This document shows positions 52,660-61,646 of a stretch of DNA of 64,000 nt, one piece after another. This stretch comes from Anaerobutyricum hallii DSM 3353. GTDB taxonomy: Bacteria; Bacillota; Clostridia; Lachnospirales; Lachnospiraceae. Position numbers and translations under genes: made by a program. Each line of letters opens with the position of its first letter. The stretch's first letter is position 1. The DNA is taken from positions 1-64,000 of the forward strand of contig NZ_ACEP01000064.1 in assembly GCF_000173975.1 (NCBI RefSeq), in the 5' to 3' direction. Below the pieces are notes generated by a model, which made no database searches, was not told the DNA's origin, and saw only the letters and a list, made by a program, of their open reading frames with translations.

Positions 52660-53382
52660 CTAATCCTCCTCCTGATATGCTTTATTCACCTTATTATAAG
52701 AGATAAAATAAGGAGCAAAATTCTTCTCTTCTGCTTCCTCTTTCACCGGTGCACATTCCCGAATAAAATTTGTCCGAGTCTTCGGTTCCGCCGCCGGAGT
52801 CAAAATTCCATGCGCCTTTCCTGCATCAATAGATTTAAGCATCCACGCCATATTTCGTCCCAGAGTACGCATGACCATAAGCCCTTCTAAATCCTGCTCC
52901 ACCTCTTCAGGAGTATTGCCATGAACCATATTCCAATAAGCAGAAGGAACAAGTGGCATATTGTTCATCATAAAATATTTATTCAGCTGTTCTAAAGCGG
53001 CAGTAGAACCGGCACGACGGCAGCTTACGATAGCAGCTCCCGGTTTGTAGGCAAACCCACCGGTAGAGTAAAACATACGGTCAAGGAAAGAAGTGATTCC
53101 ACCGCTTGCTCCGGCGTAATGTACAGGGGAGCCAACGATTAGTCCATCACATTCTTTCATTTTTTTGATGACTACGTTAACAGCATCTTCACCAAAGATA
53201 CATCTTCCAAGCTTGTTCTTACGGCACATACCACAGCCCATGCAGCCTCGGATCGCTTTAGTGCCGATATGGAAAATTTCTGTTTCAATGCCTTCCTGCT
53301 GAAGTGTCTTTTCTACTTCAGAGAGTGCGCGGAAAGTACATCCATTTGGATGTGGACTTCCATTTAAAAGTAATACTTTCAT
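52660..53382 (-). CDS. Flavodoxin-fold NAD(P)H reductase (iron-sulfur flavoprotein-like)
   Basis: About 240 residues. An N-terminal flavodoxin-like fold starts KVLLLNGSPHPNGCT (FMN phosphate loop), followed by a Cys cluster CMGCGMCRKNKLGRC of the type that binds Fe-S in iron-sulfur flavoproteins. The FMN-side block is VGSPVHYAGASGGITSFLDR. It is likely to transfer electrons or reduce small molecules. ATG 53382 matches the family start; the ribosome binding site is weak. It is 70 bases downstream of the shell-protein gene on the same strand. Confidence 0.85.
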   Translation of the reverse strand: MKVLLLNGSPHPNGCTFRALSEVEKTLQQEGIETEIFHIGTKAIRGCMGCGMCRKNKLGRCIFGEDAVNVVIKKMKECDGLIVGSPVHYAGASGGITSFLDRMFYSTGGFAYKPGAAIVSCRRAGSTAALEQLNKYFMMNNMPLVPSAYWNMVHGNTPEEVEQDLEGLMVMRTLGRNMAWMLKSIDAGKAHGILTPAAEPKTRTNFIRECAPVKEEAEEKNFAPYFISYNKVNKAYQEED

Positions 53383-53452
53383 AAATAATCCCAACCCTTT
53401 CTATGAATTTTGTTGCATATCTGTAAAGCCATTATAAAATAATAGCTATATT

Positions 53453-54229
53453 CTATTCTTCCTTTGGTTTTAAACAGGATGTCGGTGTATAACTTTCCTT
53501 CACATAATCTGTTCCACAGACTTCATGAACTTTCGTGATAGAAATTGGTGTGATACCGCACACACGAAGCAGTTCACAACCGACTTCCTTACCCGCTTCC
53601 AATGCCTTCTGAACAGCAGAAACATCGCCGGAAATACCAGCAGAAAATTCATTCATCATCGTAAGATTATGGGATGGGGAGCCATACCAGACGATATCTA
53701 CAGGTGCGGCTTTCATGCACTGGTCAACGGCAACAATGCCGATTCCTGCTGGGGCAGCACCGATAACGCCAAATGCCTTGCCAAGTGGTGTACCAAATAT
53801 CTGATGTAAAATCTCTCCGGCACGTGGAGTGACGTGAGATTCCATATGCCCCACTTCGTTCACATAGATGCAGGCAGCCCAGTAATCAATCTGCTCTAAC
53901 GCAATCTCAACAAGCCTTCTGGCATCGGAAATGTTCTCTGCACCGAGGACGAAGAGGCATCCCTGTCCACACTGCTTACCAGCATCAATTGCCATCTCAA
54001 AACGGAGCAGCTTTGCATTTACTGCTTTTACTGCGTCATCAATCGCAATCGCCTGTGCGACAGTTCCGGTTCGGGAAGATACAATACTGATGGCCTGATA
54101 TTCATCGGGAATCTCAAGAAGTTCCTTGATATCTTCATGAATCGTTCCAATAACAAGACCGATAGTATTTGCCGCAGCGGTACCGACGAACTGGGTCGCT
54201 TCTGACTGCAAAAAATTATTCACATCCAT
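53453..54229 (-). CDS. Tandem-domain microcompartment shell protein, PduB-like (BMC-T)
   Basis: A 258-residue protein with two BMC domains: TQFVGTAAANTIGLVIGTIH, then YQAISIVSSRTGTVAQAIAID in the first, and GKAFGVIGAAPAGIGIVAVD with NEFSAGISGDVSAVQKALEAG in the second. The order and spacing match PduB, a trimeric shell tile with a gated pore. No other shell or cargo genes lie within the window, so it is an orphan. GGAGG precedes the ATG. Confidence 0.88.
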   Translation of the reverse strand: MDVNNFLQSEATQFVGTAAANTIGLVIGTIHEDIKELLEIPDEYQAISIVSSRTGTVAQAIAIDDAVKAVNAKLLRFEMAIDAGKQCGQGCLFVLGAENISDARRLVEIALEQIDYWAACIYVNEVGHMESHVTPRAGEILHQIFGTPLGKAFGVIGAAPAGIGIVAVDQCMKAAPVDIVWYGSPSHNLTMMNEFSAGISGDVSAVQKALEAGKEVGCELLRVCGITPISITKVHEVCGTDYVKESYTPTSCLKPKEE

Positions 54230-54305
54230 TGTTATCCTCCTCCTAAATCTCTAAATAGTATAGCATGGGTTAGAAAAAATGTATATATAATGCCAGAAAA
54301 TCACC

Positions 54306-54334
54306 TTGTTTTTGTAAAAATATACAGGTATACT
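54306..54334 (+). promoter_or_regulatory. Promoter of pyc
   Basis: TTGTTT (54306-54311) and TATACT (54329-54334) are separated by 17 bases. The leader of about 90 bases before the ATG is AT-rich, and no regulatory stem is evident. Confidence 0.65.
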
Positions 54335-54427
54335 AAATAATAAGGTTTTGAATACGGGGGATTTTTATTTGTTTTGAAACTTGTATAACTTCTGAGTGAA
54401 AAATATTGCAGTTTTGGAGGATGGGTT

Positions 54428-57400
54428 ATGATTATGGAAGTAAAGAAGTTCAAAAAAGTGCTTGTCGCAAACAGAGGAGAGATTGCGATTCGTGTATTTC
54501 GGGCATTGAGTGAGTTAGGGATTGGCTCAGTAGCTGTTTATTCTAAAGAGGACAGGTATGCACTTTTTCGTACAAAAGCAGATGAGGCATATCCGTTAAA
54601 TCCAGATAAAGGGCCAGTGGATGCATATTTAGACATTCCTACAATTATCCGGATTGCGAAGGAGAAAAAGGTGGATGCGATTCATCCCGGATACGGATTT
54701 TTATCGGAGAATCCGGAGTTTGCCGAAGCCTGCCGGAAAAATGATATTGTATTTATCGGACCGAATGTAGAGGCAATGAACATTATGGGGGATAAGATTT
54801 CTGCAAAAAGAGCGGCAGAGGAGAGTAAGGTTCCAATTATTGACGGCAGTGATTTTATTATTCATGATGTGGATACGGCAATGAAAATCGCGGATGAGAT
54901 TGGCTATCCTGTTATGTTAAAGGCGAGTAATGGCGGTGGTGGCAGAGGAATGCGCATTGTACAAAGTCAGGAGGAGATGGAAGAAGCATTTGAAAAGTCA
55001 CGGAATGAATCCAAACGAGTTTTTGGAGAGGCGAAGCTTTTTATAGAAAAGTATCTCATTCATCCAAAGCATATCGAAGTGCAGATTCTTGGCGATAATT
55101 ATGGAAATATCGTCCATCTTTATGACAGAGACTGTTCCTTGCAGCGAAGAAACCAGAAGGTCATTGAGTTTGCACCAGCATGGTCGATTTCGGAAGAGAC
55201 GAGAAAGAAGATTTTGGATTCGGCAAAAAGACTTGCCAGAAGAGTCGGATATACGAATGCTGGAACGATGGAATTTTTGGTAGATGAGGAGGAGCATCCA
55301 TATTTTATTGAAATGAATCCACGTATTCAGGTAGAACATACCGTGACAGAAATGGTGACGGGAATTGATATTGTGATCTGTCAGATTTTAATTGCAGAAG
55401 GGTATCCGTTAAATTCCCCAACGATTCACATTTATTCACAAAATGAAATCAAATGTACTGGCTACGCCCTGCAGGCAAGAGTAACAACAGAAGACCCGGC
55501 AAATCATTTCCTGCCAGATACGGGAAAGATTGATTTATATCGTTCTGGTTCGGGTGGTGGAATCCGTCTGGATGGAGGAACGGCTTATACGGGAGCTGTC
55601 ATTACACCACACTATGACAGCTTACTTGTAAAAGTCATTTCCCATGACCGTACTTTTGAGAATGCGATTCACAAGTCTGTGCGTGCATTAAAAGAACTGA
55701 GGATTCACGGAGTAAAGACCAATATTACATTTTTGATTAACGTATTAAATCATGAAACATTTCATAAAGGAAAGTGCTTTACTACTTTTATAGAAGAGAC
55801 ACCGGAACTGTTTGAACTGCATTACAAGTTAGACCGAACAACAAAAATATTGGAATTTCTTGCCAATAAGATGGTGAATGTCAATCCAGGACCAAAGCCG
55901 TTTCTTGAGAATAGAAAGGTTCCTGTTATTGATACGGAACGGAAACTGTTTGGAACAAGAGATGAATTTTTAAGACTTGGGGCAAAGGAATTTACCCAAA
56001 AGGTGTATCGAAGTGACAAACTTTATGTCACCGATACGACAATGCGTGACGGACAGCAGTCTCTTCTTGCAACAAGAATGCGTACAAAAGAAGTGGCAGG
56101 AGCGGCAAGAGCAACGAACCTGTATTTAAAGGATGCTTATTCTATCGAAGCGTGGGGCGGTGCAACTTACGATACAGAATACCGTTTCTTAAAGGAATCC
56201 CCATGGAAACGACTGGATATTTTAAGAGAACGTATGCCAAATGTGATGATTCAGATGCTGCTTCGTGCTTCCAATGTTGTCGGCTACAGCACCTATCCGG
56301 ACAATGTTATCAAAAAGTTTATCAAGGTATCCAGTGACCACGGCGTAGATATTTACCGTATTTTTGACAGCATGAACTGGATAGAAAATATGAAACTTCC
56401 GGTAGAAGAAGCGTTAAAGACTGGCAAGGTAGTCGAGGGGGCTATCTGTTATACGGGAGATATTTTAAATCCAAAAGAAACAAAATACACAATTGATTAT
56501 TACTGTAAAAAGGCAAGACAGTTAGAGAGAATGGGCTGTCACGTTATTGCGTTAAAAGATATGTCTTCCCTGCTAAAACCGTATGCAGCAAAAGAATTAA
56601 TTACCGCATTAAAGGAAGAAGTCCGTGTGCCGATTCATTTACACACACACGATACAACGGGAAATGGAATCGCAACCTATCTGATGGCAGCAGAAGCCGG
56701 AGCTGATATTGTAGACTGTGCGATTGGTTCAATGAGTTCCCTTACGAGCCAGCCGTCCATGAATGCGTTGGTGGAGGCATTAAGGGGAACGAAGCGGGAT
56801 ACCGGAATTGACCCGGATGGTCTCCTTGTTTTAAATGAATATTATGAGCATGAACGAAAGGTTTACAAGCCATTTGAGAGTGATATGGACTCTCCAAATC
56901 CGGAAATTTATAAATACGAGATTCCGGGAGGTCAGTATTCTAACTTTGCTGCACAGGTCAAAGAAATGGGTGCAGGTAATGATTTTAATGATATTAAGCG
57001 TCTTTATAAAGAAGCAGATGAGGTGCTTGGCAACATCATTAAAGTAACCCCGACTTCAAAAGTTGTAGGAGATATGGCAATTTTTATGTTGAAAAATGAT
57101 CTGACAAAAGATAATATTTTAGAGAAAGGAAAAGACTTGTCTTATCCAGATTCTATTGTACAATATTTTAAGGGTGCATTAGGACAGCCAGAAGGTGGTT
57201 TTCCGGAAAAATTACAGCGTATTGTATTAAAAGGACAGGAACCGATAACGGTGCGTCCGGGAAGTTTACTTCCCGATGTAGATTTTGAGGCAATCGGCAG
57301 GCATCTTCGCGAAAACTATTACATGGAATCGATGGAACAGCCGGAAGTCATGGAGCAGAAAGTGCTAAGTTATGCCCTTTATCCGAAGGTATATGAGGAC

Positions 57401-57994
57401 TATTGTGAGCATTTCCAGGCATATAATGATGTATCGAAGTTAGAAAGTCATGTGTATTTCTATGGGCTTCGTCCAGGTGAAGAGACAACTATCCAGATTG
57501 AGGAAGGCAATGATACATTAATTAAGTTTGTCGGTAAGTCAGAACCCGATGAGAAAGGATACCGCATTTTACAGTTTGAAGTAAATGGATTCCTTCGGGA
57601 GGTAAAGATTCTTGACAAGCATTTTGAAGTGAAGGCGGACCGCAGATTAAAGACAGATCCGAAAAATCCTGGTCATCTTGGAGCAACTTTACCGGGAACA
57701 ATCTGTGATATCCGAATCAAAGAAGGTGACCGTGTAACGAAAAATATGCCACTCATGGTTATTGAGGCGATGAAGATGGAGACAACTGTCATTTCCAAAG
57801 TAAATGGTACCGTTGATAAAATCTATGTCAAAGATGGAGAAGAAGTTAACGAAGATACGCTTCTTGTATCGTTTATTATCGATATGGAAGAACAGCCAGA
57901 AGAAGTCCATCCGGAACTGCCAGAAATGGACTTTACAACCTTAGAAAAGAACGAATTCAAAACGGTCGATGTGACCGAAGAAGAAAATAAATGA
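54428..57994 (+). CDS. pyc: Pyruvate carboxylase
   Basis: Carboxylates pyruvate to oxaloacetate with biotin and ATP. It has 1188 residues and all domains: biotin carboxylase at the N-terminus (KVLVANRGEIAIRVFRA, KASNGGGGRGMRIV, FIEMNPRIQVEHTVTE), carboxyltransferase (DTTMRDGQQSLLATRMRT, then IHLHTHDTTGNG) and the biotinyl carrier with the modified Lys in VIEAMKMETT near residue 1120. GGAGG lies seven bases before the ATG. It is the first gene of a possible operon with the M16 peptidase, 15 bases downstream. Confidence 0.97.
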   Translation: MIMEVKKFKKVLVANRGEIAIRVFRALSELGIGSVAVYSKEDRYALFRTKADEAYPLNPDKGPVDAYLDIPTIIRIAKEKKVDAIHPGYGFLSENPEFAEACRKNDIVFIGPNVEAMNIMGDKISAKRAAEESKVPIIDGSDFIIHDVDTAMKIADEIGYPVMLKASNGGGGRGMRIVQSQEEMEEAFEKSRNESKRVFGEAKLFIEKYLIHPKHIEVQILGDNYGNIVHLYDRDCSLQRRNQKVIEFAPAWSISEETRKKILDSAKRLARRVGYTNAGTMEFLVDEEEHPYFIEMNPRIQVEHTVTEMVTGIDIVICQILIAEGYPLNSPTIHIYSQNEIKCTGYALQARVTTEDPANHFLPDTGKIDLYRSGSGGGIRLDGGTAYTGAVITPHYDSLLVKVISHDRTFENAIHKSVRALKELRIHGVKTNITFLINVLNHETFHKGKCFTTFIEETPELFELHYKLDRTTKILEFLANKMVNVNPGPKPFLENRKVPVIDTERKLFGTRDEFLRLGAKEFTQKVYRSDKLYVTDTTMRDGQQSLLATRMRTKEVAGAARATNLYLKDAYSIEAWGGATYDTEYRFLKESPWKRLDILRERMPNVMIQMLLRASNVVGYSTYPDNVIKKFIKVSSDHGVDIYRIFDSMNWIENMKLPVEEALKTGKVVEGAICYTGDILNPKETKYTIDYYCKKARQLERMGCHVIALKDMSSLLKPYAAKELITALKEEVRVPIHLHTHDTTGNGIATYLMAAEAGADIVDCAIGSMSSLTSQPSMNALVEALRGTKRDTGIDPDGLLVLNEYYEHERKVYKPFESDMDSPNPEIYKYEIPGGQYSNFAAQVKEMGAGNDFNDIKRLYKEADEVLGNIIKVTPTSKVVGDMAIFMLKNDLTKDNILEKGKDLSYPDSIVQYFKGALGQPEGGFPEKLQRIVLKGQEPITVRPGSLLPDVDFEAIGRHLRENYYMESMEQPEVMEQKVLSYALYPKVYEDYCEHFQAYNDVSKLESHVYFYGLRPGEETTIQIEEGNDTLIKFVGKSEPDEKGYRILQFEVNGFLREVKILDKHFEVKADRRLKTDPKNPGHLGATLPGTICDIRIKEGDRVTKNMPLMVIEAMKMETTVISKVNGTVDKIYVKDGEEVNEDTLLVSFIIDMEEQPEEVHPELPEMDFTTLEKNEFKTVDVTEEENK

Positions 57995-58009
57995 AATTTG
58001 GAGGTGTTG

Positions 58010-59290
58010 ATGGAACGAGAACATATTACTCCGCAGGGAGTATCTGTATTTCACGACAAAAATGAAAATATTCATAGCTTCTGCCTGTGCCTTTATGTGC
58101 GGGCAGGTTCGCTGTTTGAGACAAAGGAGAATAACGGAATTTCTCATTTTTTCGAGCATATTGTATTTAAAAACATTCATTATCAGATGGGAGAGAATCT
58201 GTACCAGACTTTAGACCGGTGCGGGCTTGATTTTAATGCTTCCACTTATGAAGAATTTATTCAGTTTATTATCACGGGAGCACCGGCACATTTTGAGGAG
58301 GCAGCGGAGATTCTGACCGGGATTTTTGAACCGATTACTCTTCCGGAAGAAGTGATTGATACAGAAAGAAAGCGCATCAAGGCAGAAATCCGTGAGGAAG
58401 ATGAGGAAAGCAGCCTTGGTTATTTTACAAAAAAGATTGCGTGGAAAAATACTTCATTAGAGCGGACAATTACCGGAAAGAAAAAAACATTAGATAAAAT
58501 AAAAGGGAAACAGCTTCGTAAATTTCAAAAAGAAGTACTTTCTTCCAATAACATTTTCTTTTATATAAGCGGCAATTATCCAGAAACAGCAGTTGTAACT
58601 GTAACAAAGCTTATGGAAAATTACCCACTTACTGTAATGAAAAAAGAACGGAAGAATCTCGCTCCGGTTCCGAAACGCTTTTTTGCAAGAAAGCCAAAAG
58701 TGTATGTGAAAAACAGTAAGAAAACGTGTGTCTGCTTTTCAGTAGACATTAATGCGTCAAATTATACATTAGCAGAGAAAAATCTGCTGTTTGATATTTT
58801 ATTTGAGGGTGAGTTCTGTAAGATTCATCAGGAACTTTCAGAGAAAAAGGGCTATGTATATAGCTATGACCCATGTTTCCAGCATTATAATAATATCGGG
58901 CAGATGACACTCACTTATGAAGTGTTGCCAAAGCATCTTTATGATTCTGTGGAGACGGTTGTAGAAGTGTTGAAGTCCATGAAAGAGGGCATAACAGATG
59001 AACTTTCCTATGTTCTTCCTCATTATGTAGATAATGCGGGGTTCCTTTTAGATGATACGGAGGAATTTAACTGGGTGAGAGCTTATGAAGGACATATTCT
59101 TGACGTATACTATAAAGACATTGAGGAGCGAACGGAATCTTATCGCCGGGTTACAACAGAGCGGATGACAGAGATTTGCAGGGAAGTATTCAGGCAGAGT
59201 AATATCTTGCTGACAGTAAAGGGTAAGAAAAAAAAGGTGGATACTGAGCGGCTCGCAGAAATTCTTTGTGATGCGCTGTCTTGCAGATGA
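58010..59290 (+). CDS. M16-family zinc peptidase
   Basis: A 426-residue insulinase-type protein. The inverted zinc motif HFFEH (about residues 45-49) is followed about 75 residues later by a Glu in ERKRIKAEIREEDEE. This is the active N-terminal half found in processing peptidases; a second M16 domain follows with weaker similarity. The native substrate is unknown. ATG 58010 has GGAGG upstream; TTG at 57998 overlaps that site. Confidence 0.88.
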   Translation: MEREHITPQGVSVFHDKNENIHSFCLCLYVRAGSLFETKENNGISHFFEHIVFKNIHYQMGENLYQTLDRCGLDFNASTYEEFIQFIITGAPAHFEEAAEILTGIFEPITLPEEVIDTERKRIKAEIREEDEESSLGYFTKKIAWKNTSLERTITGKKKTLDKIKGKQLRKFQKEVLSSNNIFFYISGNYPETAVVTVTKLMENYPLTVMKKERKNLAPVPKRFFARKPKVYVKNSKKTCVCFSVDINASNYTLAEKNLLFDILFEGEFCKIHQELSEKKGYVYSYDPCFQHYNNIGQMTLTYEVLPKHLYDSVETVVEVLKSMKEGITDELSYVLPHYVDNAGFLLDDTEEFNWVRAYEGHILDVYYKDIEERTESYRRVTTERMTEICREVFRQSNILLTVKGKKKKVDTERLAEILCDALSCR

Positions 59291-59369
59291 ACGAGTTTTT
59301 AGACACGCACCGGATTGACCCGGAACGCTTCTTGGGATATAATAAAATCGTTTATGGAGGTGTAATGTT

Positions 59370-60746
59370 ATGAGAGAAAATTCATGGCTTAGTTATACAG
59401 AAGAGGACGATAAGAATGTAGAAGTTCTCGCGCAAGAGTATAAAGAATTTTTAAGTAAATGTAAGACAGAACGTGAGTGTACGCAGTATTTTATCAAAGA
59501 AGCGGAAAGTCACGGCTATCAGGATCTTAATAAACTGATTGCACAGGGAACCCGCTTAAAAGCAGGAGATAAAGTATATGGTGTCGGCATGGGTAAGACA
59601 ATTGCTCTTTTCCAGATTGGAAAGCAGCCGCTTACCGAAGGAATGAATATCCTGTGCGCCCACATTGATTCTCCACGTCTTGACTTAAAGCAGAATCCAT
59701 TATATGAAGATACCGAATTATCTTTTATGGATACGCATTATTATGGTGGAATTAAGAAGTATCAGTGGGTTGCACTTCCGCTTGCACTTCATGGTGTTGT
59801 GGCAAAGAAGGATGGAACGGTAGTGAATGTAAATATTGGTGAAGATCCTGCTGACCCAGTTGTTTATGTAACAGATTTGTTGATTCATTTAGCTGGAAAG
59901 CAGATGGAAAAGAAAGGCTCCGTTGTTGTGGAAGGTGAAAATCTGGATATCCTTGTCGGAAGCCGTCCTCTTGCAGGAGAAGAAAAAGATGCAGTGAAAG
60001 CGAATATTTTACGTCTTTTGAAAGAGAAATACCAGATGGAAGAGGAAGACTTCCTCTCCGCAGAAATCGAAGTGGTACCAGCAGGTCCAGCAAGAGACTG
60101 TGGACTTGACCGCAGCATGATCGCCGGTTATGGGCATGATGACAGAGTATGTGCTTACCCATCTTTTGCAGCCATGATGGAGGCAGGGCATGTGGATAGA
60201 ACTTCCTGCTGTCTTTTAGTAGACAAAGAAGAAATCGGAAGTGTCGGAGCAACAGGTATGCAGTCCATGTTCTTTGAGAATACCGTTGCAGAGATTCTTG
60301 CTCTGATGGGACAGGATTCCAACTTAGCAGTAAGAAGAACCCTTGCCCGTTCCAGAATGCTTTCTTCCGATGTAAGTGCTGCTTACGACCCTGCTTATGC
60401 AGAAGCTTTTGAGAAGAAAAACTGTGCGTACTTTGGAAAAGGAATGGTTATTAATAAATATACCGGAGCAAGAGGTAAGTCCGGCTCTAACGATGCGAAC
60501 GCAGAATATCTTGCAAGACTTCGACGTATTTTTGATGATAACAAGGTTGCGTTCCAGACCGCGGAACTTGGAAAGGTAGATTATGGCGGAGGTGGAACCA
60601 TCGCTTATATCGCTGCCCTTTACGGCATGGAAGTTGTAGACAGCGGCGTGGCAGTATTGAGTATGCATGCTCCGTGGGAGATTATCAGCAAATCTGATTT
60701 ATATGAGGCGAAAAAGGGATATGTTGCATTCCTGAAAAATGCATAA
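59370..60746 (+). CDS. M18-family aspartyl aminopeptidase-like protein
   Basis: A 458-residue cytosolic metallo-aminopeptidase of the dodecameric M18 family. Zinc-site blocks are AHIDSPRLDLKQ, YGGIKKYQWVALPLALHG, DKEEIGSVGATGMQS and, near the end, SMHAPWEIISKSDLYEA. It removes acidic N-terminal residues in relatives. TATGGAGGTG is upstream of the ATG. It lies 79 bases after the M16 gene on the same strand. Confidence 0.95.
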   Translation: MRENSWLSYTEEDDKNVEVLAQEYKEFLSKCKTERECTQYFIKEAESHGYQDLNKLIAQGTRLKAGDKVYGVGMGKTIALFQIGKQPLTEGMNILCAHIDSPRLDLKQNPLYEDTELSFMDTHYYGGIKKYQWVALPLALHGVVAKKDGTVVNVNIGEDPADPVVYVTDLLIHLAGKQMEKKGSVVVEGENLDILVGSRPLAGEEKDAVKANILRLLKEKYQMEEEDFLSAEIEVVPAGPARDCGLDRSMIAGYGHDDRVCAYPSFAAMMEAGHVDRTSCCLLVDKEEIGSVGATGMQSMFFENTVAEILALMGQDSNLAVRRTLARSRMLSSDVSAAYDPAYAEAFEKKNCAYFGKGMVINKYTGARGKSGSNDANAEYLARLRRIFDDNKVAFQTAELGKVDYGGGGTIAYIAALYGMEVVDSGVAVLSMHAPWEIISKSDLYEAKKGYVAFLKNA

Positions 60747-60833
60747 CAGAATCAAAGACAAGAATAAAATTTGTATGCCGGCACATTGAAGTTTCAGGAT
60801 AAATCCATTTCCTTCAACTTCTTTCAACGTGCT

Positions 60834-60995
60834 AGAGCGTGTTTGAAAAACCATTCCAGCAATTTGCACACCTCAATTTACGGTATATTTTGCCTTCATT
60901 CAGTTGCCGTAGCCCGCTACGCCGCCCTCATTCAGGCGAAATCTCCCGCAAATTGTGATGCACATCTTGCAGAAAGCATTTTTCAAACACGCTCT
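60834..60995. repeat. Family C MITE-like palindrome, full copy C1
   Basis: The exact 17-bp terminal inverted repeats AGAGCGTGTTTGAAAAA (60834-60850) and complement (60979-60995) bound 162 bases. The pairing continues imperfectly inward (CCGCAAATTGTG against CAATTTACGG). A second hairpin (TTTGCCTTCATTCAG / ATTCAGGCGAAA) fills the middle. It has no coding capacity. The remainder of the 60747-61058 gap shows nothing else. Confidence 0.8.
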
Positions 60996-61058
60996 GGGAT
61001 ACAAATATACCCTAAGTAATGTCTTAATAATTATAAAATATTGAAACTGGAGAAACAT

Positions 61059-61400
61059 ATGAATTGTCAGAACGCACAGTCCATGGTACTGAATTTTATT
61101 AATAATAAGTTAGATAAAGAAGAGACAAAGGCTTTTATCGAGCATGTCCGAGATTGTAAAGATTGCTGGGAAGAATTAGAAATCTATTATGTGATGCTTG
61201 TTGGATTAAAGCAGCTCGATGAAGGAGAAGAACTGGCTGCGGATTTTAGGAAGAAGCTTCAGAATGAAGTAGAAAGTCGTTATGTAGAGATTGAAAGAGA
61301 AGCAAAGCGTAAACATATAGCGAAAATCATAACAATTCTTGTCACGGCGGCGATTTTAATATGGATGTTTGCGTATCTGATTTCTGCAATGTTGCTGTGA
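61059..61400 (+). CDS. Zinc-finger (anti-sigma-like) membrane protein
   Basis: A 113-residue protein. An N-terminal zf-HC2-like domain (MNCQNAQSMVLNFINNKLD, then FIEHVRDCKDCWEELEIYY) carries the C-x(n)-H-x3-C-x2-C zinc pattern of anti-sigma factors. One membrane helix lies near the C-terminus (IITILVTAAILIWMFAYLIS). No sigma factor gene is adjacent, so its partner is unknown. ATG 61059 has GGAG six bases upstream. Confidence 0.8.
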   Translation: MNCQNAQSMVLNFINNKLDKEETKAFIEHVRDCKDCWEELEIYYVMLVGLKQLDEGEELAADFRKKLQNEVESRYVEIEREAKRKHIAKIITILVTAAILIWMFAYLISAMLL

Positions 61401-61553
61401 TGTTTTATCCATTGCATTGTATCATTAGGGAAAAGAAATAAGAATGATACGATACATCAGCCTGCACTGAAGAAAGAAATGTCTGTATTCAGTTGTGGGC
61501 TGTTGTATTATTTTGCTGAATAATTATAAAGAAATTGAAAAATATGTTTATGT

Positions 61554-61559
61554 TATAAT
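61554..61559 (+). promoter_or_regulatory. Extended -10 promoter element for polA
   Basis: TGTTATAAT gives an extended -10 with consensus TATAAT at 61554-61559. No clear -35 box lies at 17 bases. A stem GTATCATT...AATGATAC near 61420-61455 may end the upstream transcript but has no T-run. Confidence 0.5.
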
Positions 61560-61568
61560 TGTTAAATT

Positions 61569-61625
61569 ATGTATTTTCAGAACTTTTCAGCATTTGATTG
61601 TGTGATAAAATTCCGAGAGTACATA
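61569..61625 (+). repeat. Family B 5'-leader hairpin, copy B5
   Basis: A 57-base hairpin of the same length as B4: ATGTATTTTCAGAA pairs mostly with TTCCGAGAGTACAT, using G-T pairs. The interior (TTTGATTGTGTGATAAAATT) matches TTGATTTTGTGAGAAGATT of the other copies. ACATA ends ten bases before AGGAGG. Confidence 0.75.
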
Positions 61626-61646
61626 AATAAAGTTTAGGAGGAAAGA

